The translations under genes were made by a program, and so were the position numbers. Below are positions 1 to 11,440 of a stretch of DNA of 64,000 nt, one piece after another; position 1 is the first letter of the stretch, and each line of letters begins with the position of its first letter. A model generated the notes under the pieces. That model worked only from the letters and a program-made list of their open reading frames with translations, was not told the origin of the DNA and ran no database searches. Source of the DNA: Amborella trichopoda (lineage: Eukaryota > Streptophyta > Magnoliopsida > Amborellales > Amborellaceae); NCBI RefSeq assembly GCF_000471905.2, contig NW_006499912.1, positions 5,262,366 through 5,326,365 on the forward strand. The letters are read 5' to 3'.

Positions 1-3000
1 TAGCAACTGGAGCAAAGGTTTCTTTATAATTAATGTCGTACTCTTGGGCATAACCTTGAACAACTAATTGAGCCTTGTGCAGGTCAAAGGTGACATTAAC
101 TCATAAATTGACCTTATAAAACCATTTGCTACCAATGACATACTTGTTTGGAGGCAGTGAGACAAAATCCCAAATGTGATTTGCCTCTAAAGCTGTAAAT
201 TCATCATTCATAGTTATACACCAACATTGGAGTTTAGATGCATCAGAATAAGATGCTGGCTCATGAAGCAATAGATTAATAATGGTTACGACATAGTCAG
301 TATGATATGGGCTAACCACTAATAAGTTAAGATGATCAAGTACAACTGGCTTTCAAAGTGACCACCAAAGCTACACAGGAGTTATGGGAGGATTAACAAC
401 TGGAAGTGGTGTAGATTAACACTTGACATAGACGGGTTAACAAAGTTAGTTACAAAAAATGGTAATCCTTGATTTCCATGATAATGAGAACTATCATGTT
501 GAGAACGAGGAATATCGAATCCATGAAGAAAGGAAAACTCAGGTCCATGTATGGGTGAATTAAGATGTAAGAGGTGTTGATGGAAGGGTATGTGTTCAGA
601 AAAGGTAACATGTCAGGATACTTCAATGCGATTACTAGAAAGCTCAAAACAATGATATCCTTTTTGGTTGGTTGGATAGCCTACAAAAATACATTTGACA
701 AACTTAGAAGAGAGTTTATCACATGTAAGGGATGGTAGAAGCACGAAGTAAGTGCACTCAAATACACGTAAATGTGAGTAGTTTTTTAAAAAGCTTTTGA
801 AATGGTGACACATCATTCAAAACTGGTATAGGAAGAAGATTAACAAGGTAGATAACAGTATATATCACTTCAGCCCAAATGTTCTTTGGGGAATGAGAGC
901 TTATAAGAAGAGAACGAGCAGTTTCAAGAATATGATGATGTTTTCTTTCAGCAACGTCATTTTACTCAACGGTATGAGGTCATGAATGTTGATGGATACG
1001 CCATTTGTATGAAGATATGCTTGAAATTCATTAGATATATACTCCTCTCAGAATTAGACCTAGAAACTTTAATATTTTTCTCAAATTGATTTTTTATCAT
1101 ATTATGGAAGTCATTAAAAACACTAATTATACATGACTTGTGTTTAAACAAATAAACCCAAGTATACTCATTTATAAATGTTACATGATAAGAAAATCAA
1201 TTAATAAAAAGAACATGAGTAGGACCCTAACCATCAGAGTGCACTAAAAAGAAAGTATGAATACCTTTATTATTGTTATGAGGAAAATGTTGAGCCAAGT
1301 GTTTTGCCAACTTGCAACTCTCACAAACAATATTCTTATCAAATTTTCTATGAAAGAATGCAGCAAGTAAAAGTCTGGAGTTTAAAAGAGAAATCATTTT
1401 CTAAGAGTAAGGGTATCCTAACCTACATTGCCAAACTTACTAAAGAGAATTTGATTGACTTATTTTATGAGGAGAAGGGAAAAGATAACGAATTGACAGA
1501 ACTTGTGAAAAGTGAGAACAGGCTTCACTGAAACTAATTGTAAAAAGCCGATCTTGTTTAGTGTATCTCCCAATCACTTTCCCAATTGCTAGATCTTGCT
1601 CCACACACCTTTTATTAGAAAAAGAAACAAAACACATATTATCAACTAACTGGCCAACATATATTAAATTAATTGGAAGGTTGAGAACCTGATGGGCATC
1701 TTCCAGTGGTAGAAGTTACCAGATGGACCAAAGACACTAGTATTATCAGAGTAGATAACATGAACTAGTGACCCATTAGTTGTAAAATAAGTTATATTTT
1801 CAAAATAGGGTTTTATCAAGGATAATGAATAGTTCCATCAAATGATGTTATACTCTTGAGTCTATGATTCAAGTGTTTGACAAAATTTTTGAGTTACCTA
1901 AAAAATCCATGGTAGCTAAAACATATGCAAGTTGTTGGAGTGTAGTTGAGTCAATGGAGTGAAATTATGGCATGGATGCAAGGGTAATAGATGTGGAGGT
2001 AGAATGAGAGTGCATTGAACTGACATCCTTTGTGCTGGTGGGACTAAGAATAGATGCGACTGCAGCCCATTGTGTCTGACTAGGTACAGGAGGCTTCCCA
2101 CATGCTTCAAGGTATTTCGACAATTATTAATTACATGACATGGCTTCTTGCAGTAATTGCAAAAAAATTACTTCTTACACCGATATGCCGTGTGTCCTTT
2201 TTATTTGCATATGTTATACTGCACTTGGACATAATTGGCATCCTTGTTAGGGCAATTGGAAATGACTAAGGCCACATTAGTGACATCTTGTAAGGTGGAT
2301 TTGCAAACCCTAAGAGAGCATAAACAGTTTCTTCAGCAAGGAGATCTGAAAGACAATTATCTGATGATGGAGTGGGAGTACGATGAAGAATTGATGCTCT
2401 CATGCTTTCAATCCCATCAAGGAATTGAAATAAATGAGGCTAATGTTGTACTTTAATAACAACTTTAGTGGCTGGCTCTGTCTCCATTCGAGCCCATCAC
2501 ATTCTATATGCCTAAGAGACTATTAAAATAATCCTGAATTGATGAGTTTGTTTGTTGTATCTTCATGCTCTCTTGTTCAAGGGTATACAGACGGGTAGTG
2601 TTTTCTTGAGAATAAATTTTGTGTAAATAATCCCATATTGTTTTGACACTAGGTTGATACGTGAGGTTGCACTCAATTTTGGCTCAACTGGATTCATAAT
2701 CCATATCACAATAGGGCTGTCTACGATAAGCCAATCACTACACCCGTTTTCACCTTAGGCTGGGGAACAAAACCATCAATATAGCCCTATAATTTTATTC
2801 CCATAAGAAAGCTTTGCATCTAGAAAGACCACAAAATTCTTTTCATCAAGACAAACATAAATAATTGAACTCTCTGAAAAACTTTTGGACTCCATAGAGA
2901 GAATTTTTTTGAAAATGAGGTTTGTAATGGATAATATATCGCACGTATGGGATTTTAGGCAAAATGCCGAAGAAGAAGAAAAAAAAAAGAAATGTGCCTA

Positions 3001-3399
3001 AGATGGAAGGTATGTAAGGTGATAGAGGGAGAAGTGACACATTGAGATAAAGAGAATAAAACCTAAAATAAAGAGGACAAGATAACAAGAAGACAATGTG
3101 AAAGAAGACAAAGTAAAAAAAGAGAAAAAGACAAAATGTACGGAGAGAGAGAAAATACTTAAGAGAAATAAAGATGTTGTATGGGTAGGATGTAAATAAA
3201 AGAAAAATAAAAGGAAGCCAATACTAGTACCTAAAAGGAATGATAATGTGATGGCCTTCACAGATTGGTCATGTAGCCATCAGTGAGAAGCAAAGGAAAA
3301 GTATACGGAAGATGTATCCACAGAGAAAATAAAATTTATCGAATGATCTACGAGCAGCAACAGAACAGAGATTATCAGATCTTTATTGCTCTAATACCA

Positions 3400-4941
3400 T
3401 GTTAGATTTAGAGAAGGTGAGGAGCCCAAGAGCAATCTAGAGAGAAAAACAATATTTATCAATTCTCATTAGAAGGAATGAAACCCTAAAAGGGTTTATA
3501 TACAATACATACATGTTTGGTTTAGACCAAATCACTGTTCAAAACAACATATTAGATCGATGAATCGGCTTTGGCTCGATCCGATTAGTTCGACCAATTC
3601 CGACTAGATCGGGCGATTAGTGCCCCGATTTTTTCTGAAAATGCAATTTTCGTAAAAACAAATCCCCAATAAACTCAAAGAATCACAAAAAAATTGTAAA
3701 AAATGTTTAAAATTTAGTTGTATTTTATTATTTTATTTTATTTTATTTTATGTCGTCCCGTAAAAATGCAAAATAAAATAAAAATTATACGCACAATTAG
3801 GTTTAAGAGAAAATGATTAGGGGCCTGAAGCAATATCTTTTCAGTGATCAATATATAATAAACATATATTAATATTATATATTATACATAATTTTGTAAT
3901 CAATCTATGCTATTTAATATAAATTACATTAATAAAATAAATATAAATAAATAATATATAATATAATATGATATAATATTATAAAATAGTATAATATTTC
4001 AACTCAAGACTATGTTTGTTATTTTTTGAGTATTTTGGAATTTAATTAAAAATATAGGTAAAATATAAAATTGTTCGTCTCTTTGTGACAATTTTGATAA
4101 ATTTCTCTCTCTCTCTCATATCTGTGTCTATGTGTCCATTGGGGGTTGGTGGTGTAGGTATCTTAGATTGAAGATCAAATCAAATGAACAATGAATAAAT
4201 TTTATATCCCCCTGAGTTGAGGGACTTACAGGTTTGGCACCCTGTCTCACCCAACCAACTCTGGTGTATCTGAGTCTACTCGCACAAGGCAACAAACGCT
4301 GCAGTTAGTAAATAAAAAATTTGGAAAAATTGTTTCATGCCGGCTGGACCTCATTTCTACAATATGCGGTCAAGAGGTATAAAGCATCCATCTTAAAGAT
4401 GGATGCAAATAGGTGGTCCATCTAAAAAAATTTGTAACTAACGGTCCAAATGCTTTCTTAATATAATTATTATTTCCAGTTTTCATTTTTTTTTTTTTTC
4501 ATATTCATGATCTCTATGTTAAAGATTATATATTCTCTAAAAATTAGGATTAAATTATATTTAAAAAATATATCTATTGCCAAGCCCGCATTTCATTAAT
4601 ATACGGGCTAGCCGCATAGATATCGTGTCAAAAAATTTGTAATAATATATAAAGTTTTAAGTAGAAAAATAAAAGAATAAGGAAAAAAAAGGAGAAATAT
4701 ATAAACAATGTTAGAAGGCCAGCTTTGCAGACTTGCACTGTGACAGTGCACTTATAGGTCGATTTTTAGAACAAATCGCCGATTAGTACACTGAAAAAAT
4801 TTCCTGCATACATGACCGTTGGAATCGGGCTTGATCAGGATTGGCCAATAACCAATCCCGAGCTAGTTGGCCAACTTTTTACGAATCGACCGATCTTTTA
4901 GACACTGGACCAAACTATCCCTACATAAATATACAATAACA
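3400..4941 (-). repeat. 5' LTR of the copia fossil, split by a nested hAT element
   Basis: The LTR is 3400-3532 plus 4908-4941, about 160 bases without the insertion. It has inverted ends TGTTA at 3400 and TAACA ending at 4941. The inner end abuts the primer-binding site. A TATA-type promoter element (TATATAAA on the minus strand, complement of 3495-3502) lies in it. The outer end is inferred from the inverted ends and from rejoining the sequence across the nested hAT element. Confidence 0.65.
3533..4907. mobile_element. Non-autonomous hAT-type DNA transposon (about 1.4 kb)
   Basis: The 8-base flanks are GACCAAAT (3525-3532) and GACCAAAC (4908-4915), a target-site duplication of the hAT length with one mismatch. 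The ends are imperfect inverted repeats: CACTGTTCAAAAC on the left, and CAGTGTCTAAAAG on the reverse strand of the right. Both subterminal zones are rich in CGAT/ATCG motifs (about 3558-3625 and 4745-4895). The AT-rich interior has no transposase reading frame, so it would have needed a transposase supplied by another copy. It lies inside the copia LTR and is therefore younger than it. Confidence 0.65.
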
Positions 4942-6174
4942 ATAGATGATAAATAAAAATATACATTTGATTATTATATACACATTATTATTGTGATGTC
5001 AAAATCTCTTGCACCTTCCACCACTTGTATTTCAGGAGTCTCAATCAACTAAACTTCTGAAGCAGGCTGTAAGTGTGATTAATGCTTGGATTGGTAGTTG
5101 ATTCTTAATCTTTTACCTCTTCATGTTCTTCTTCATCTGATTACAATCTATAAAGTAGATATCGTAGACATTCTATAAGATGTGGATCTCGTCTGCAAGT
5201 TTGTTCTTGACGTTTTGGATCAGCAACACGAGTTGGTCGGGTAACTCGATTCATCTGTACATTGAGATTTGACATCAAATCCAAGTAGTTGTGGGAGCCC
5301 TCTTCTTAATAAATGGCATCCTCCAACCATTGCAATCTTTAATGCAACTGTTGCACCCCTGATTGGTTTCACTTATATTTCATCGAATACCCTCAAAGGA
5401 TGTGTTTATACTCTCCAAAGATGTGTTTATGCTCTCTTGAATTTGTTGACCCACATTCTCCATGATTTTTGGCAATATATTCTCGAGTGTAAGAGAAGGT
5501 TTCAGTGGCATTGTGATTGATGGATCTTACTTGCTCTGATATCAACTGATGCTAGGAAGATGAAGGGAATAAATAATTAAAATAAAAAAAATAATTAAAG
5601 GTGAGATAATATACCCTTCTATAGATCTGCAAGAGAGTCCACCCCAAAATATATTTTCACAAGATCAACTCTTTACTTAATCACCAATGTTTTTCTTTTC
5701 TATTACATTGTACAACTTCCTTTTATAACTACTCTACTACCTCATGTCCTAAAAGATTTGGCTTCCAAAAGGATATCTCATGTTAAAATCTCCCTGTAGA
5801 AAATATACGTCCTAACTAAAAGACTATTTCTTTTAACCCTTGAGAGTTATCTCTAGATGATAACCTCACGTTTGACCTAATCAAAAGCTTCCCCTAAAAG
5901 GCAAAACGTTATCTACAATTGAGAAGATAAAACCCCCTCTTGATAAACTTATCCTATTTATATTTATCTCTTTAAAAACTAACCAACTCAATTGATCAAA
6001 ACAAATCAAGCACCTCCCAAATCATGTGCAAAATCCTACCCTAGTGATCAAAACAAATCACACACCACCATAATATCTAAACAACTCAGGCATGAAATCC
6101 TCTCATTCCTAAGAAAAATAAACAAAAAAATAATAATACTAAAATTTTAATTTTCCTAATTTATATCTGCATCA
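4942..6174 (-). mobile_element. Ty3/gypsy fossil: 5' LTR, primer site and gag start
   Basis: On the minus strand the LTR (complement of 5550-6174, 625 bases) starts TGATGCAGATATAAATT and ends CTTCCTAGCA. A variant methionine-type primer site (TTGATATCAGAGC, complement of 5533-5545) follows, then a leader and a gag start near 5510. Gag-like sequence continues to about 4950, where the copia element begins, so copia probably inserted into this element. The leader and gag start (AGATCCATC then TCACAATGCC) closely match those of the gypsy remnant at 33328-34712. Broken, age unknown. Confidence 0.65.
5550..6174 (-). repeat. LTR of the gypsy fossil
   Basis: TG...CA ends are visible on the minus strand. 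On the side away from gag, the bases just outside (complement of 6175-6190) read CTAGGAGGA followed by TGATGCAG. That looks like a polypurine tract abutting a 3' LTR. Internal-type sequence therefore seems to lie on both sides, as in a tandem or recombined element. Confidence 0.6.
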
Positions 6175-6980
6175 TCCTCCTAGAAAATTTAAGCTTTGGA
6201 AAAAAAATCAAGGCCTTGGGCCATTTAGTGGTCCGCCATCTCATATTTTTTTAGCGAAAACCAATCTTTCTATTATTTTTCATTTAAAAGCAATAAAAGA
6301 TATGAACATATTTTTCATGAAATTAGAGCTTTGATTCACTATAGTTGATTTGCAAGAAGTTTATTACATAGAAATCCATCAATAGAAACGGATGAGACAA
6401 CTCTACTTCCAAAGTTCCCTACCCTACTCAAAATTTGTCCTAGGACTTGTGGGATTTATAAAAGAGTCATATCAATTCTTGGACACCTCATTTTAATGCC
6501 CTTTGCCTCTTTCTTTGCAATGGTCACTGTCCCCTTGATGCATGCCTACAGTTTCACCATACCTTCTTTAGATTTTGCAAGCCTCTCTTTGTCAATGGCT
6601 TTGGCCATCGAGCTTGTTGTTTCATAATCATTATTTCTTTCCTCTTTCTGTTTTCTTTCTTGTGCCTCTGAGTCCGAGTCCAACAGTTAAAGAAAGGGGT
6701 CATTTGAATCTTGAGTTAGTTTGAGATGCCCCTTTGAAACTCAATACAAAAATGGATTACGGAAAGCTAAGTTCTATTTGAGACTTGGGCTTTGTAGTGA
6801 GTATATTAACCTCAATTAAACAAATTTAGACCTTGTTGGTGCAATTAAACCTTGGTTAACTTTTCACCTCTATAATAATGCTTTAAGTTGGTTATTCTAA
6901 TTGACTACGGTTTTGCTGTATTAATCCCGATCGTATAGTTTTGAACATAGTTAACATGTACCGGGAAACCAAAAGGAGTT
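6175..6980. other. Unassigned, probably gypsy-derived
   Basis: No gene is recognised. On the minus strand, 6550-6690 encodes a short charged stretch (SEAQERKQKEERNND). The polypurine-like tract at 6175-6190 suggests this side may be the 3' end of a gypsy internal region, but no domain could be named. Confidence 0.3.
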
Positions 6981-7059
6981 TTTCGGGCTTTTGACGACCT
7001 ATAAACCTAGAAGAACCCTAATGAAACAAGCCATAATGTCTAAAGAGTTCAAGATGGTA

Positions 7060-7125
7060 CTAAGGAAATCCTTGATCTCACATAACAAGACTCTAAGGAA
7101 ATCCTTGATCTCACATAACAAGACT
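7060..7125. repeat. 33-bp direct repeat, two units
   Basis: Two adjacent near-identical 33-base units start at 7060 and 7093 (CTAAGGAAATCCTTGATC...). The period is 11 codons and lies in a reading frame of the gypsy-derived region. Confidence 0.85.
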
Positions 7126-7363
7126 AGTAGGCCCATGCAAACCGAATTGAGGACTAGAATCGGTTATTCCGATGTGCATGACCATCACCTTCGCCAATGA
7201 TGATTTACAACTAATCATGAGATCTCATACCAATAAAAATACATGACATGTGATTTGAATGATGAACAAATAGCAAGAGTGATGCTTGATTATGGATTTT
7301 CCGTTAATCACCTTCCCTTAAAAATCCTTTACATGTTGGAATTAATGGTTAACAACTTGCAAT

Positions 7364-7450
7364 CAACAAACCTTATGATACACAGTTTTAATCAAGCACA
7401 CCAACAAACCTTATGATACACAGTTTTAATCAAGCACACCAACAAACCTC
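7364..7450. repeat. 38-bp direct repeat, two units plus part of a third
   Basis: Units beginning CAACAAACCTTATGATACAC start at 7364 and 7402. A partial third start (CAACAAACCTC) follows at 7440. It lies within the gypsy fossil. Confidence 0.85.
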
Positions 7451-8540
7451 AGGGACTACAAAGTTGATATTGAGAGTCATGCTCCTACATTTTTTCTATG
7501 TGATCAGTGTGAAAACTTCCTATAATGTCTTCCAGAGAAGACAGTGGCTCCACGAAATTAGAGTCATTACTTCCATGGTATGTCAATATTTCAAATACTT
7601 TTGAAATGGAATTTCAAAATAAACAGCTTTCTGATAGGAAACCATTCAGTTGCACTAAATCCAATTATTGAATGCTAAATTCTACCTTCAAAATGACAAC
7701 ATTGTAGTCGGGAAGAAAAATTAATCAAATAGCTCAAGGCCCCAGGTAATTAAGGGCTCTTAAAAGCAAAAGAATACTGAGAGAACCAAAATTTAGGAAT
7801 CTTTTGATGACATATCACAAGGGCTTGCTATCAAAATTCAAGCTAAGTCTCTCATTCATATCCTCCTTAAAAAGGTGGAAGTAGAGGGTGCCTTTCATCG
7901 CAGAGCCCAAGCCACAAACCTATTTGATTGAACAAAGGAAAACAATAAGAATCAGGAGAAGCATGGTACTGTTTCTCTCAAAGAGAACAGTTCACTACCT
8001 AAATGATATCGCTATTGTCATTAAGCCCACACTATAATGCATAACATGAATTGTGATCCATCAACAAATGATGACCTGAATGGTACAAAAGGTTTAATTA
8101 CCCATTTTAAGTTATTAAGGATGTTTCTTAAATATATCCCAAATTAAAGGGGTGAGGATTTTGTCTTCCAAATATTCTCAAGGCGAAATCAAGAAAGGCT
8201 AACACACAATGTGCAGTAAAAAAACCCTTCACAAAAAAAGCAAAAAAGAAAAGTGAGGGAAGTGGTATGTGAAAAGAGTTCATCCATTAGGGCTTTATAA
8301 TCACCCCTGAGAAAGCTTTTAACATGTATAAATACATTTCTAGGTATCCTCGCTTTGACCTAGCATATCATCTGATTAAATTCTGAGAAGCTTGTGACAT
8401 GTTATGATCAGTGGCTAGTGATTTAGCCTACATGGTCAACCTCATCGAAAGGGGCCAATAGTTCAGTGTGAAATTAAATACACGTATGAAGAGCGCAATC
8501 TGCTTAAAGCTGGTGCTAGTATCTCAAATAAACTGTGAAG

Positions 8541-8717
8541 TTTTTTTTTTTTTCCGGTAATTTAATGGGGAAGACAGAGCGCTACCCATTTTTTCAAATA
8601 GTTTAACAGTTAGTTTTTTTGAAGTTGTTAGAGGGGTGGTATCAGTGGGAATGAAAACCACAACGTAGTGACTAAGGTATAGAGGTGCTACCACCACTAC
8701 CCCAACTCCTTTTGTTC
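8541..8717 (-). mobile_element. tRNA-derived SINE (Au-like)
   Basis: On the minus strand the head reads GGGGTAGTGGTGGTAGCACC, matching an A-box region, with a box-B-like stretch (GTGGTTTTCATTCCC) behind it and an A-tail (T-run 8541-8554 on the plus strand). The flanks ATAAACTGTGAAG (8528-8540) and ATAAACCATGAAG (8718-8730) are probable target-site duplications with two mismatches. The head resembles the SINEs at 32652-32803 and 27953-28043. It is inserted in the gypsy fossil. Confidence 0.65.
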
Positions 8718-9560
8718 ATAAACCATGAAGGTTGCGATAATTTCCCGTGGTTATAATTATGGAATACGCCGCCTCATATGAAAGTGATATTGAGTATGTC
8801 TCCAACTTCACCAAAAATATCAAAGAAGAAGAAGAGCCTTCCTCAACATAAGAAGATAATAAAAATGATCAAAGCAAAGTCTACCGCTTGACAATTAGAA
8901 GTTGATGGCCACGGTCGATGAATTGAGAAAAATTGACCTTGGTGAAGTGGGTGATCCAAGGCCTACTTTCTAAGTGAGACCTTAAGTGAACATGAGAGGG
9001 AAGAATACAAACCCTTCCCACAAAATAATCAAGATATTTTCAAATGTATATATATTAGGAAATGCTAGAACTGGGCCCTGAAATGACCACATATAAATTG
9101 GAAGCAAATCTAAATACAAAGCGAGCATTGCAAGGTCAATGTAGGTCCCCTCTCAAGCTAGTAGCCCATGTAGATATTGAAGTTGACAAGCTTATTAGCC
9201 TTGAATTCATTTATGAGGTCTAGTTCCCATTCTTATCCCTGAATTCGTTCATGAGGTCTAGTACCCAACATGATCAACCAAAATATAGCTGGCATGGAAG
9301 AAAAATGGGTAGATCTGAGTTTGTATTGATTTTCGAGACTTAAATTCGGACGCCCTAAATACCGATGCTAATAGATGGTCTTAGAAGACAAATAGATTAC
9401 TATATTGGATACACCCAAAGGCATTCTCTATTTCAAAATAATGTCATTTAGGCTTAAGGAATTAAGTGTTACATACTAGCAAGCAACGACTGACCATCAT
9501 TTTCATTTTGGAAAATATGGCCTATCAGCCCATTTGTCTCATGAATTTCCAATGATAAAG

Positions 9561-11252
9561 TGTAGGAATTCATGTTGGAGGACATGTAAAATCCCATATG
9601 GTTAATATGAGGCAATGCTATATATCTAGATCTAATTTTTGGGCCTTAGTAGAAGTAGAATATAGTATTGGAGGGAAAACACAATGCTGTGTTAGGAATA
9701 TGATATATTTTGTGAATTTATTGGTCTATGCTATATTATTTAATTTTTAAATATCTTTTAGCAAAATATAGGAATGTTTAGATGACATCTTATTATGTGA
9801 GTCATTAGTAGATTAATAGAAAATTTATCTCACAAAATAGGATTAACAGGTTGGTGACAACTTTTTAGTTCCAATTAACTACCTTTAGGGGAATTAAAGC
9901 ATGAGTTATGCTTGGATCTCAAATGCTATAGACCATTAGCATGAGAATAACAAACTTACACATTCTCTTTAAAAGGAGTTTAACCCCTCAAGAGCATAGT
10001 GAATAGAACATAGAAAAAAAAAGAAATAGAAATATGTAGGGCGAATGAGACTTGCCAAAGGAATTATGCCAGTCATTGAATGGCTCGGTCTATAGGATTT
10101 GGAATGAAACACTAAATCCTTGTGTGACTTAAGGACAAATCAAGTGAGTTGTTCATTGACATTGATTTTTATTTCATATATTTTTTTATGTATTGGAAAC
10201 TACAAATATTATCCAAGTGAGGTTGCTTCACCGATTCCCTTTAACACAAATCGCCAAATTATTGTTCGATCTCAAACAAAAAGAATATAGCTTAATGGAT
10301 AATTTTTCCCCACAAGAAAATAGATTTGTAGGTTATTCTTAATACTTTTACCACTCCAGTCGTTTTCATATGTTGCCCTTTACAAATCCCATCTTTCCCC
10401 ATACTTGAACATGCCATACAGAGGGAAAGATCCGCCTTCTTCCAAATTTGGACATGAAATGAGAGGACGAGAAGTAAAAGAGAATGGTTCTTTTTTAACT
10501 CAAAATTCATTTCATGGGCGCATTTTAAAAAAGTCCAAACCAATTTTTTTTTTTCATTTCTATATTGTTCATCAGGTGGTGATGATATGACATCTACTTT
10601 TGGGTTAAACAAACCCCCTAAAATCCCCAATCTAGCCGTTTTTCTTTCCTAAGATGGGCGGTTTTATTCACTACATTTTCTCTCCAAGAAACTATTTTTC
10701 AGGTGGTTTTTTTATTCTTTCCTAATAAGCTTTCCAAGGAATAAGAGGATATGCATGCCCCCATTTTTTTATTTTATTTTCCTTTTGTGTGTGTGTTTTT
10801 GGGAAGGGGTACCAAATGTTCTCGATAACTTATGCTTAGTATTCCATCTAAGTTATTCAATTTCTATTTATGAAAAATCTTTTTAAAAAACAAATAAGAA
10901 AAAAGGAAGAGAAAAAAATCCTGAATAGTTGGCCCCTCCCAAAGAGGGGAAGGCAATTGTAGAGAAAGGGAGGGACAAAAAAGAGTTTGGGTTCAATAAG
11001 GGCCTAGAAAGATACGACCTGATTCGACCTTAACAAAGAAGATAAAGGTCAACAGGTTAAGTGAACTAAGCAAAGTGAGGAGGTCTACCATGTGATCCTT
11101 GCCCCTAGTCTATGATGCTTGACCCTATACTCCACATCTCCCACTCCTGAACAAACAAAGAGTGCACTACCCAATGTCCTACGGGATGTGCCTCATGGTA
11201 AGCCCTACCCCAGAGACGGCCTCCATTCTACTAGTGCTACGCCCCCCACCCC

Positions 11253-11254
<2 letters not shown>
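9561..11254. other. No gene recognised
   Basis: AT-rich sequence with short ORFs on both strands, none with a recognisable domain. The longest (10292-10630, minus, 112 codons) overlaps a plus-strand ORF and shows no motif. Probably decayed repeat DNA. Confidence 0.4.

Positions 11255-11295
<41 letters not shown>
11255..11295. repeat. (AT)n microsatellite
   Basis: An uninterrupted AT dinucleotide run of about 41 bases, next to a C-rich stretch (11241-11254). Confidence 0.95.
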
Positions 11296-11298
<3 letters not shown>

Positions 11299-11319
11299 CG
11301 CAGTTTTTTTTTACATCAA

Positions 11320-11440
11320 ATAGTAAATGGCGTGTTGGTTGTCCTGCTGGATAGTGGCGACCTGCCTAACAGAGGGATTCGAACACTGAGGCCTCCCTAA
11401 CAGAGGTTGGGTTTGATTCCTGATGGCCACCGATTTTTTT
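11320..11440 (+). mobile_element. Possible tRNA-like SINE fragment
   Basis: GGTTGGGTTTGATTCCTG (about 11404-11422) is close to a box B. An upstream half (GTGGCGACCTGCCTAACAGAGG, about 11354-11375 with spacing) resembles a tRNA arm. The motif CCTAACAGAGG occurs twice (about 11365 and 11395), so part of the element looks duplicated. Not a real tRNA gene: no full cloverleaf could be drawn. Confidence 0.35.

Larger units (their letters stand above)
1..4941 (-). mobile_element. Ty1/copia LTR retrotransposon fossil, partial, enters from left edge
   Basis: Read on the minus strand, the order is LTR, primer-binding site, gag, integrase, reverse transcriptase, which is the copia order. Seen: a methionine-tRNA-type primer site (TGGTATTAGAGC, complement of 3388-3399) next to the LTR; a gag region about 2100-3250 with a CCHC-like zinc knuckle near 2110-2190; an integrase region about 830-1330, with a CxxC element near 1300-1325 and a conserved LRVFECTYF block near 740-770; and the start of reverse transcriptase at 101-319 (KYVIGSKWFYKV). 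The rest lies outside the window. The reading frames are broken many times, so this is an old, dead copy. A hAT-type element (3533-4907) sits inside its LTR. Confidence 0.85.
6980..9560 (+). mobile_element. Decayed Ty3/gypsy pol region, Tat-like aspect
   Basis: Read on the plus strand. A retropepsin-like block lies at 7279-7320 (MLDYGFSVNHLP, in the position of the family's D-[TSN]-G-[SA] site). It is followed at 7500-7600 by the block that in Tat/Athila-type pols lies downstream of the protease (SYNVFQRRQWLHE). A weak reverse-transcriptase trace runs from about 9180 to 9520 (KLISLEFIYEV, then MSFRLKELSVTY). Family assignment rests on these blocks and their order. The element is heavily broken and old. 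A SINE sits inside it at 8541-8717. No LTRs were found, so the ends are approximate. Confidence 0.6.

Noticed and set aside
3400-3549. Copia LTR ending at 3549 (first CA)
   Set aside because: The hAT-type flanks at 3525-3532 and 4908-4915 and the better TAACA end at 4941 explain the sequence better.
10292-10630. 112-codon minus-strand ORF
   Set aside because: No domain, overlapped by another open frame, poly-Lys/Phe runs from A/T tracts.
11360-11425. A tRNA gene suggested by GATTCGAAC and GTTTGATTCC words
   Set aside because: No cloverleaf or acceptor stem can be formed; more likely SINE-derived.
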